A DNA stretch of 6,232 nucleotides from Nitrosopumilales archaeon CG15_BIG_FIL_POST_REV_8_21_14_020_37_12 (lineage in GTDB: Archaea > Thermoproteota > Nitrososphaeria > Nitrososphaerales > Nitrosopumilaceae), in contig PFFZ01000020.1 of assembly GCA_002781805.1 (NCBI GenBank), positions 353 through 6,584 of the forward strand. Reading direction: 5' to 3'. Position numbers and translations under genes: made by a program. Under the pieces are notes generated by a model, which saw only the letters and a program-made list of their open reading frames with translations, searched no databases and was not told where the DNA came from. Below are positions 1-5,023 of this stretch, piece by piece; positions within the stretch are counted from its first letter, which is position 1, and every line of letters begins with the position of its first letter.

Positions 1-16
1 TTATGTTTTAATCAAA

Positions 17-27
17 CCTTATCTTTC
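17..27 (+). promoter_or_regulatory. Possible TATA box of the SIMPL gene
   Basis: A weak T/A-rich element (CCTTATCTTTC) is centred about 26 bases before the ATG at 48. That spacing would make the transcript leaderless. A second candidate, TTTTAATC near 6-13, would give a leader of about 13 bases. Neither is a strong match, and the choice is inferred from spacing only. No Shine-Dalgarno site is visible before the gene. Confidence 0.3.
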
Positions 28-47
28 AAACATTCCTAATCATTACA

Positions 48-815
48 ATGAAAACAAATCTCATTGCAGCAATGATTGCAGTACTTGTAGTATCTATTAC
101 TATGAGTGTTCTTTCCGTTGCTCAAAATGTAGATGCTCAAGAAATTACGCCATTTCCATCAAGAGAAAAAACAATCTCTGTAAGTGGCATGGCTACCATG
201 TCTGTCAATCCAGATCAGCTCAACATCAACTTTGGTGTGGAAACTCAGGAAAAAACAGCAAAAGAGGCACTTGATTCCAACTCTGTGTTGATGAATGAGG
301 CAATCACCGCAATCAAAGCGGCAGGAATTACTGATTCTGAGATTGGTACATCCTCGTTTAACATCTATCCTGTCTATGATTCCTATGAGGACAAAGAATC
401 TGGGCGATGGACTCAGGAGCTTATTGGATACAGAGTATCCAATGTTGTGACAGTTCAAACTGACAAGTTAGATAGAGTAGCCGGGATTATTGACAATGCG
501 GTAAATGCGGGTGTTAACAGAGTAGACAGCGTTTATTTTTCGCTATCTCCTACGACCCAACAGAAACTACAAGATGATCTGCTTGAAAAGGCAATACTCA
601 ATGCAAAGGCCAAAGCAGAAAAAGCACTAGCTCCATTGGATCACAAAATAGCTGGAGTAAAGCTAGTGTCTTTGGATGAGTTCTACATGCCTGTTACGAT
701 GTATGATTCACCCTCATTTGTCAAGTCAGATTCTAGAGGACCGACTCCGATATTCTCATCTGATCAAGATGTGAGCACAAGCGCCAACGTTGTGTTTATT
801 ATTGAAAGCAACTAG
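48..815 (+). CDS. Secreted SIMPL (DUF541) domain protein
   Basis: 255 aa protein exported through a Sec-type signal peptide: Lys3, a hydrophobic core at about residues 5-25, and a likely cleavage near residues 30-31 (VDAQ/E). The rest is one SIMPL/DUF541 domain (about 41-253). Recognisable elements are the first strand ISVSGMATMSVNPD (43-56), FNIYPVY (104-110), GYRVSNVVTV (127-136), the helix with AGVNRVDSVYFSLS (154-167), the Ala/Lys-rich helix at 178-195, and the final strand VSTSANVVFIIE (242-253). Length fits the family. SIMPL proteins are periplasmic or extracytoplasmic; some bacterial members form oligomeric channel-like rings, but their biochemical role is poorly defined. Here the protein should lie outside the membrane, in the pseudo-periplasm under the S-layer. 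It converges on a membrane histidine kinase gene. A shared role with it is possible but not shown. No transmembrane anchor follows the signal segment. Confidence 0.9.
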   Translation: MKTNLIAAMIAVLVVSITMSVLSVAQNVDAQEITPFPSREKTISVSGMATMSVNPDQLNINFGVETQEKTAKEALDSNSVLMNEAITAIKAAGITDSEIGTSSFNIYPVYDSYEDKESGRWTQELIGYRVSNVVTVQTDKLDRVAGIIDNAVNAGVNRVDSVYFSLSPTTQQKLQDDLLEKAILNAKAKAEKALAPLDHKIAGVKLVSLDEFYMPVTMYDSPSFVKSDSRGPTPIFSSDQDVSTSANVVFIIESN

Positions 816-822
816 GCTTCTC

Positions 823-830
823 TTTTTTTT
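823..830 (+). terminator. Oligo-T terminator after the SIMPL gene
   Basis: Eight consecutive T residues begin eight bases after the SIMPL stop codon (813-815). Archaeal RNA polymerase terminates efficiently at oligo-T on the non-template strand without a hairpin, so this is a good plus-strand terminator. The gap to the opposing kinase gene is only 41 bases, and it has no comparable T tract for minus-strand transcripts. Kinase transcription may therefore run into the antisense of the SIMPL gene. Confidence 0.65.
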
Positions 831-856
831 CTGTGCAAGGCTTTTGAAATGAAATC

Positions 857-2359
857 TTATTCTTTATGTGATGTATCTAGCGGAAGTGTAATCTTGAATA
901 TGGTTGGTGGAGATGTTACTGATATTTTTCCACCGTGTGCGCGTATCACATCTTTAACACTTGATAAGCCAAGTCCTGTCCCTTGGGGTTTTGTGGTGAA
1001 CAACGGCTCAAATATTTGCTCCATATCCTCTTTTGGAATTTCTGCTCCAGAATTTTCAAATTCTATTATCAAAGAATCGTTTTCTGCCTTTGCTCGAATG
1101 ATGATCTCTCCCTTTTTCCCAATTGCATCCACTGCATTTGACAAGATGTTCCCAAATGCCACTGAGAGTTGAACCTTGTCTGCCATGAGCGAATAATCAT
1201 TTTTTGGGGTTGTTATGGTAATTCCTTGAGGGATGTTAGTATGCCGTATGGCATCAGTCAATAATGTTTCAAGTGATATGAGTTTCATATCCAGGGGCAT
1301 TGTCTTTACAAATCCTAGTACCTGGTTCATCTGGTGAATTATTCTGGATGTGGCCTCATTGATTCTTGGAAGGTATTTCTCTATCTTTGGATCTTCTTTC
1401 TTTTCTAATTTCATCTGCATTATCTCTGATGACATTATTATCGAACTTAGGGAGTTTCTTAGATTGTGGGACAGTTTTGCAGTGATCTCGCCTATTGCAG
1501 AGAGCCTTTCTTTTTTGAGCAGTTCTTTTTGTGCTTTTATTATTATCTCCTTTTGACGTACCGTTTTTGTAAACAGTATGGTGACAATCAATATCGAAAT
1601 ACCGATAAATAAAATCAATATTGGAAACGCTATGTCAAGCAGGTAATAGAGTGCTTTTGTAGACTTGGCATTGTCAGTCAGTATTGTCTCTGAGTATTCC
1701 GTTGTGCGTTTTCCTCCAAACTCGACTTGTTCTCCACGTATGCCGTCATTTTCAAAGTAATCGTCCCATTCCTTTGAAAAAGATACTATCATTCCAGTTG
1801 TTGGTTCAACTGATACTGAGCATGTTCCATCAGAAAGTATTGTCTGTGATGGAAATTGAGGAAATGCAGCGGAGACGTCTGTTCTGTTGTATTTACATGT
1901 AAAGTCATATACTTTTAGTCCATCGACATCTCTTGTCTTCTCAAAGACAAATGTAGTTTTTGTAAATATCATGGGATGAAAGAACTCATAGTTTTGTTTT
2001 TGTACATTTGGAGGGAATGTAAAGTAATCGTCGGTTTCATGATGTTTCCTGGTGACTCTATCTACAAAAAAACTATCTTCACTATCAAAGATTATGCTAT
2101 TTGTTGCAGAGTCTATTCCTGTTACTGTAGATTTTATTTCTAAGATGTCTCCTTGAACGTCTATTGTTTTTTGTATGTGTGTTTCTCTAATCCAAAATGG
2201 TTCTGAAAGATTTCCTCCAATTTCTTTTAAAATCCTGTCTTGCCCCTCGTGTTCTGATATTGTCTCATAATCAATTGGCAGCTTTTTCATCTCATAAACA
2301 AATGTACCATATGTTATCATTGCTACCGCTATGATGATGATGCCAATGATAATTTTCAT
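857..2359 (-). CDS. Two-TM sensor histidine kinase with DUF3068-like external domain
   Basis: Membrane sensor kinase of 500 aa, counted from the ATG at 2357-2359. A TTG two codons upstream is also open, but the ATG is preferred. Order: TM1 (about 2-21); external sensor region (about 24-235); TM2 (about 237-263); a charged linker helix; HisKA-type dimerisation helices with phospho-acceptor His298 in SHNLRNSL; then a HATPase_c domain with N-box (NILSNAVDAI, about 404-413), G1-like segment ENSGAEIP (435-442), F-box-like EPLFTTK (451-457) and G2 box GTGLGL (460-465). The sensor region carries VDR, a KQNYEFFHP segment, VDGLKVYDF and VEPTTG, an order that recalls DUF3068 (PorA-type) proteins. This match is from memory and not searched. 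The usual acidic residue after the phospho-His and the G1 Asp are both Asn, and the usual Pro of the H-box is Ser. No response regulator gene adjoins it, so its partner is unknown. It is divergent from the next gene and convergent with the SIMPL gene. Confidence 0.88.
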   Translation of the reverse strand: MKIIIGIIIIAVAMITYGTFVYEMKKLPIDYETISEHEGQDRILKEIGGNLSEPFWIRETHIQKTIDVQGDILEIKSTVTGIDSATNSIIFDSEDSFFVDRVTRKHHETDDYFTFPPNVQKQNYEFFHPMIFTKTTFVFEKTRDVDGLKVYDFTCKYNRTDVSAAFPQFPSQTILSDGTCSVSVEPTTGMIVSFSKEWDDYFENDGIRGEQVEFGGKRTTEYSETILTDNAKSTKALYYLLDIAFPILILFIGISILIVTILFTKTVRQKEIIIKAQKELLKKERLSAIGEITAKLSHNLRNSLSSIIMSSEIMQMKLEKKEDPKIEKYLPRINEATSRIIHQMNQVLGFVKTMPLDMKLISLETLLTDAIRHTNIPQGITITTPKNDYSLMADKVQLSVAFGNILSNAVDAIGKKGEIIIRAKAENDSLIIEFENSGAEIPKEDMEQIFEPLFTTKPQGTGLGLSSVKDVIRAHGGKISVTSPPTIFKITLPLDTSHKE

Positions 2360-2392
2360 CTTCAACTAAATCCAACTTACTTCAAGTGGTGG

Positions 2393-2402
2393 CATTAAAA
2401 AA
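2393..2402 (-). promoter_or_regulatory. Possible TATA box of the histidine kinase gene
   Basis: On the minus strand this reads TTTTTTAATG, centred about 39 bases upstream of the kinase ATG at 2359. A start site about 26 bases downstream would leave a short leader of roughly 12 bases. No Shine-Dalgarno sequence is visible before either the ATG or the TTG two codons upstream. Assigned from composition and spacing only. Confidence 0.35.
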
Positions 2403-2431
2403 TTGTATAGTTTCAGAGTTTGTTTCTCTGA

Positions 2432-2486
2432 TTTTTAGATATCTGTTTTAGGAGCAATTAATTCAAAAAAACTCTTCTTTTTAGAT
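2432..2486 (+). repeat. TTTTTAGAT direct repeat pair in divergent intergenic region
   Basis: The 9-mer TTTTTAGAT occurs at 2432-2440 and again at 2478-2486, 46 bases apart, between the kinase gene and the gene at 2558. A third exact copy lies at 3075-3083, just after that gene's stop codon. The first copy overlaps the palindrome AGATATCT (2437-2444). Function is unknown; the sites could be regulator-binding elements, cryptic TATA boxes or, for the third copy, a T-rich terminator. Confidence 0.4.
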
Positions 2487-2514
2487 CTTACGTTAACAAT
2501 GGATAATTGGAGGC

Positions 2515-2544
2515 AGTATATCTTATTTGATACCAATAAATACA
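2515..2544 (+). promoter_or_regulatory. Candidate TATA boxes of the gene at 2558
   Basis: Two TATA-like elements precede the gene. AGTATATCTTA (2515-2525) is centred about 38 bases before the ATG at 2558 and would leave a short leader. CAATAAATAC (2535-2544) is centred about 24-25 bases before the second in-frame ATG at 2564 and would give a leaderless transcript from that codon. The sequence does not decide between them. Confidence 0.4.
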
Positions 2545-2557
2545 CTGGTTATTCATT

Positions 2558-3073
2558 ATGATCATGTTTGGTAAAAAGCCGACTCTGAAGGAAGGTGTTC
2601 ATGTTTTCTCTATTAAAAAAAATGGCGAGTATAATGATTTTATTTTTGGCGTCGTAACTGGAATTGATGGACGTAAAGTTGGAGTAAATGGGGTGATTGT
2701 AAATCCTGTTGGTCTGAAAAATAAAATATCTCAGGGCAAAACGGGCGAAAGGTCAATTGAGATACTTGAACATCCTACTCCAGATAATGTGGTCTTGGCC
2801 TTAGTGTACCGAGTTGAACATGAGAATTTTGCAGATGTGTTGGATTTAGACAAAGACAAATGTGATCTTATTCCTCCAAAAGTTTATGCAATGCTTGATG
2901 GATGGATTCGTGAATCATTACCTGAGCTGATCAATAATGTATTGTCTCTGACACCGGGTCCTGAACGTGATGAGGCAAAACGTGTTTTAAAACACAGGAT
3001 GGATACACTAACTGACAAAAATCTCAAAAGAACCCTTTATTCTGTTTGCCGAAGCTTGAGAATCTTAAACTAA
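2558..3073 (+). CDS. Uncharacterised protein upstream of ribosomal L12
   Basis: 171 aa from the ATG at 2558, or 169 aa from the in-frame ATG at 2564, which begins MFGKKP and fits a nearby TATA box better. I do not recognise the family. There is no signal peptide and no membrane segment, so it should be cytoplasmic. The first half (about 1-90) is rich in predicted strand residues and Gly (GVVTGIDGRKVGVNGVIVNPVG), suggesting a small beta domain. The second half (about 105-171) looks helical, with PPKVYAMLDGWIRESLPELI and a basic end (KNLKRTLYSVCRSLRI). Two Cys residues (about 102 and 164) are too far apart and too few for a metal site. Codon use resembles its neighbours, so this is a native gene. 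It is co-directional with L12, 66 bases away, but L12 has its own promoter, so a shared role is only a guess. Its start codon overlaps the stop of a 20-codon upstream frame (2499-2561). Confidence 0.8.
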   Translation: MIMFGKKPTLKEGVHVFSIKKNGEYNDFIFGVVTGIDGRKVGVNGVIVNPVGLKNKISQGKTGERSIEILEHPTPDNVVLALVYRVEHENFADVLDLDKDKCDLIPPKVYAMLDGWIRESLPELINNVLSLTPGPERDEAKRVLKHRMDTLTDKNLKRTLYSVCRSLRILN

Positions 3074-3106
3074 ATTTTTAGATTTCTAGGCGTGATTTCT
3101 CCATAG

Positions 3107-3116
3107 TTTTATATTA
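3107..3116 (+). promoter_or_regulatory. TATA box of the L12 gene
   Basis: TTTTATATTA is the clearest box A in the window. Its centre lies about 28-29 bases before the L12 ATG at 3140, so the transcript should start within a few bases of the start codon (leaderless or nearly so). No Shine-Dalgarno site is present. A strong match is expected for a highly expressed ribosomal stalk gene and indicates that L12 is transcribed independently of the gene before it. Confidence 0.7.
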
Positions 3117-3139
3117 TGCCCTAAGAAATTCTCGATACA

Positions 3140-3442
3140 ATGGAATATGTTTATGCTGCTTTACTACTTCACAAGCTACAAAAGGAAGTCAATGAAGCCA
3201 ACATCAGCTCAGTTGTAAAAGCATCTGGCGCTGAAGTTAATGACGCACAAGTAAAAGCATTGGTAGCTGCTTTGGCCGACGTTAACATCGAAGAGGCAAT
3301 TAAAGCCGCTCCAGTAGCAGTTGCCGCAGCCGCACCAGCAGCCGCAGCACCAGCAGGTGAAGCAAAGAAAGAAGAAGCACCAGCCGACGCAGGCAAATCA
3401 GAAGAAGCAGCCATGGAAGGATTATCTTCTCTATTTGGCTAG
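3140..3442 (+). CDS. rpl12: Ribosomal protein L12 (P1/P2-type stalk protein)
   Basis: 100 aa acidic protein of the large-subunit stalk. Dimers bind the C-terminal helices of L10 and recruit the translational GTPases. The parts are all visible: an N-terminal helical dimerisation domain (1-57, beginning [13 protein letters not shown]), an Ala/Pro-rich flexible hinge (about 58-74), a charged Glu/Lys/Ala linker (75-92), and the conserved factor-binding tail ending EGLSSLFG. This is the archaeal/eukaryotic P1/P2 architecture, unrelated in sequence to bacterial L7/L12, and the length is normal. The gene is more GC-rich and Ala-rich than its neighbours, as expected for its composition and high expression. 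Its position is unusual: in many archaea L12 follows L10 in one operon, but here it is alone on the plus strand with its own TATA box, while L1 and L10 lie on the minus strand past another gene. Confidence 0.97.
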   Translation: MEYVYAALLLHKLQKEVNEANISSVVKASGAEVNDAQVKALVAALADVNIEEAIKAAPVAVAAAAPAAAAPAGEAKKEEAPADAGKSEEAAMEGLSSLFG

Positions 3443-3448
3443 ACAACT

Positions 3449-3481
3449 TTTCTTTTTTCAATTTAATTTTGATCTTTTTTT
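3449..3481 (+). terminator. T-rich terminator region after L12
   Basis: After the L12 stop (TAG at 3440-3442) comes a series of T runs: a T4, a T6 and a T7. No hairpin is needed for archaeal intrinsic termination, and several T tracts in series are typical after highly expressed genes. The region lies before the TATA box of the following TRIC gene, which supports separate transcription units. Confidence 0.65.
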
Positions 3482-3489
3482 ACATCAAC

Positions 3490-3499
3490 GTTAATTAGC
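3490..3499 (+). promoter_or_regulatory. TATA box of the TRIC/UPF0126 gene
   Basis: GTTAATTAGC is centred about 27 bases before the TTG at 3522, so transcription would begin at or next to the start codon. No Shine-Dalgarno sequence lies between the box and the TTG. The spacing independently supports the TTG as the true start. Confidence 0.5.
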
Positions 3500-3521
3500 A
3501 ATTCTTTTGTCTTTTCTGTAA

Positions 3522-4160
3522 TTGGTTGATTTCTCCATTCCTTCCACTGTTTTCATCTATTTCTTAGATCTATTTGGAACCATGGCATTTGCTGTTACTG
3601 GTGCATTCAAAGCAATAGAGAATAAATCTGATATTGTTGGCATCCTAATTCTTGCAACTTTGACTGGTGTTGCTGGAGGAACAATCAGGGATGTTGTTTT
3701 GGGGCAGTTTCCAAATTCATTATCTGATCCTGCTTATGTTGTAATAACGGTTGCATCTGGAGTTGTAATCTTCTTTCTCTACTCTCATCTCAAAAAACAT
3801 TGGGATTTATTTTTGAAATTTGACGCAATAGGACTTGGAGTATTTGCAATAATTGGATCTACCTTTGCATATCATATAGTTGGATTAAATTTTCTTGCAA
3901 TATTGTTGGCCGGAATGTTGACTGCAGTGGGTGGGGGGATTCTTCGAGATGTGTTTGTGAATCAAGTTCCAATAGTATTTGTTAAAGAGTTCTATGCTTC
4001 TGCAAGCTTTGTTGGGATAGTGGTCTTTTTCTTTATTTTGTATTTTGGAGGAGAGTTGTATTCTGCAACAATTTCTGGAATAATAATTACTACAACATTA
4101 AGGCTGGTTGCAATAAAGTATAATTGGAATCTTCCAAGGTCCAAAGGAACTTTGGACTAG
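3522..4160 (+). CDS. TRIC/UPF0126 family cation channel-like membrane protein
   Basis: 212 aa integral membrane protein made of two tandem UPF0126 repeats, with about seven hydrophobic segments. Repeat 1 has LDLFGTMAFAVTGAFKA (15-31) and GVAGGTIRDVVLGQFP (49-64). Repeat 2 has FDAIGLGVFAIIG (100-112) and AVGGGILRDVFVNQVP (135-150). The paired Gly-Gly kinks followed by RD are the family signature. Prokaryotic relatives of animal TRIC channels form trimers that conduct monovalent cations, mainly K+, so such a role is likely but not proven here. The start is TTG: an in-frame TAA lies directly before it (3519-3521), and the first ATG (3582) would remove the first half of membrane segment one. Length is normal for the family. 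It is co-directional with L12 but separated by T-tracts and its own TATA box. The last 4 bases overlap the end of the opposing L10 gene. Confidence 0.92.
   Translation: MVDFSIPSTVFIYFLDLFGTMAFAVTGAFKAIENKSDIVGILILATLTGVAGGTIRDVVLGQFPNSLSDPAYVVITVASGVVIFFLYSHLKKHWDLFLKFDAIGLGVFAIIGSTFAYHIVGLNFLAILLAGMLTAVGGGILRDVFVNQVPIVFVKEFYASASFVGIVVFFFILYFGGELYSATISGIIITTTLRLVAIKYNWNLPRSKGTLD
4124..4157. repeat. Two tandem inverted repeats at the TRIC/L10 convergent junction
   Basis: TTGGAA-TC-TTCCAA (4124-4137) is followed one base later by GTCCAAAG-GAA-CTTTGGAC (4139-4157). Both are perfect. The second has 8-base arms and a 3-base loop and ends at the overlapping stop codons. They lie inside the last codons of the TRIC gene and directly downstream of the L10 stop. 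Arms of the two repeats resemble each other, so alternative pairings are possible. No T run follows in either direction, so a classical hairpin terminator is not supported. Confidence 0.6.
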
Positions 4161-5023
4161 GCAGGAGTGTAGTCTTTTGCCTGGCTTGCAACTGCTCTTG
4201 CCTGGGCATCTGCCTTTTGTAATATGCTCTCTTTTGTCTCATCAGTCATGAATCCTGATTCTATTGAAACTGAACGCGCAGATTGTGCTGCTTTGCCTAA
4301 AATCAGTTTGATATTTTCTGGTGTGACATATGCTGCCTCTATGGATAGTGATAATGCTTCTTGGTGTGCTTGGCCAAACTCGTTTCTGATCTTTTCAACA
4401 TCTATGACCATCTCCTGTTCTGCATACTTGAATCCCTCTTCCAATGCTGCATATAGTGAAATTCCTGCCTCAACAGGTTTGATATCTAATTTTCCAAGCA
4501 GCACTGCCAACTTTTCATTTATGGCCTCTCCTTTCTTAACCGGTGTGGTGTCCTTTGAAATCCAAATTGTACCTTGATCAATTTTTGTTGGAATTCCAGC
4601 CTCTTTAAATTCTGTAAGCATTGGTCCTGGGGCAATTCCAGTATTTTTAGCTGGCACTATGATGTCAATACTTGCGATATCGCCACCTCTTGCTGCCATC
4701 ATGATTTTGTTTTTTGCTAATAATACATTTAGCTTGAATGGTGACATATTAGTAAACATGAAAAGACATTGACCTGTTAATTCATCTGCAATGTCTTTGA
4801 TACCTGGAACATCTAGTGTTTCGAGTGCTTTTTGAGCCACCTTGTCCTTGATGCTGACAAATTGTACGTCGTCTTTTAGTGCTTTTCGTAATGGGAGGAT
4901 CTGAGATGATCTGACCTTGTCCATCTTGACAAGTGCAATTACTTTGTATTTCTTTGGCAGCTCTTGTAGTTGCTGATACATTTGGGTTTTTCTTTTTGGA
5001 TACTCTGTTCTATTCTCATGCAT
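4157..5023 (-). CDS. rpl10: Ribosomal protein L10 (P0-type stalk base)
   Basis: 288 aa archaeal P0-type L10, which anchors the L12 dimers to 23S rRNA at the GTPase centre. The N-terminal rRNA-binding domain covers about 1-110, with KYKVIALVKMDKVRSSQILPLR (25-46) and MMAARGG (108-114). The inserted archaeal/eukaryotic domain (about 115-190) has NTGIAPGPMLTEF and IDQGTIWI. The C-terminal helical spine (about 205-282, QAHQEALSLSIEAAY, ILGKAAQSARSVSIESG) is where L12 dimers bind. The protein stops soon after this spine: the acidic SLFG-like tail found on many archaeal and eukaryotic P0 proteins is absent. The ATG start overlaps the L1 stop by 8 bases (ATGCATGA), giving translational coupling, and a GAGGT site lies 11 bases upstream inside L1. 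L12 does not follow, and the gene ends in a 4-base overlap with the opposing TRIC gene. Confidence 0.96.
   Translation of the reverse strand: MHENRTEYPKRKTQMYQQLQELPKKYKVIALVKMDKVRSSQILPLRKALKDDVQFVSIKDKVAQKALETLDVPGIKDIADELTGQCLFMFTNMSPFKLNVLLAKNKIMMAARGGDIASIDIIVPAKNTGIAPGPMLTEFKEAGIPTKIDQGTIWISKDTTPVKKGEAINEKLAVLLGKLDIKPVEAGISLYAALEEGFKYAEQEMVIDVEKIRNEFGQAHQEALSLSIEAAYVTPENIKLILGKAAQSARSVSIESGFMTDETKESILQKADAQARAVASQAKDYTPA

Noticed and set aside
159..458. Minus-strand open frame of 99 codons
   Set aside because: Lies entirely antisense to the SIMPL gene, with a Cys/His-rich composition of no recognisable family; an antisense shadow.
849..1902. Plus-strand open frames at 849-1172, 1350-1556 and 1684-1902
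   Set aside because: All are antisense to the histidine kinase, whose domains are clear on the minus strand.
2509..2513. GGAGG as a ribosome binding site
   Set aside because: No start codon lies at a suitable distance downstream; the nearest gene start (2558) is about 45 bases away.
3300..3360. Repeated GCAGCC/GCACCAGCA units
   Set aside because: Codon-level low complexity of the Ala/Pro hinge of L12, not a CRISPR or mobile repeat.
3169..3414. Minus-strand frame of 81 codons opposite L12
   Set aside because: Produced by the GC-rich Ala/Pro codons of L12 read backwards; no independent support.
3582..3584. ATG at 3582 as start of the TRIC gene
   Set aside because: It would delete the conserved LDLFGT part of membrane segment one; the upstream TTG fits family length and promoter spacing.
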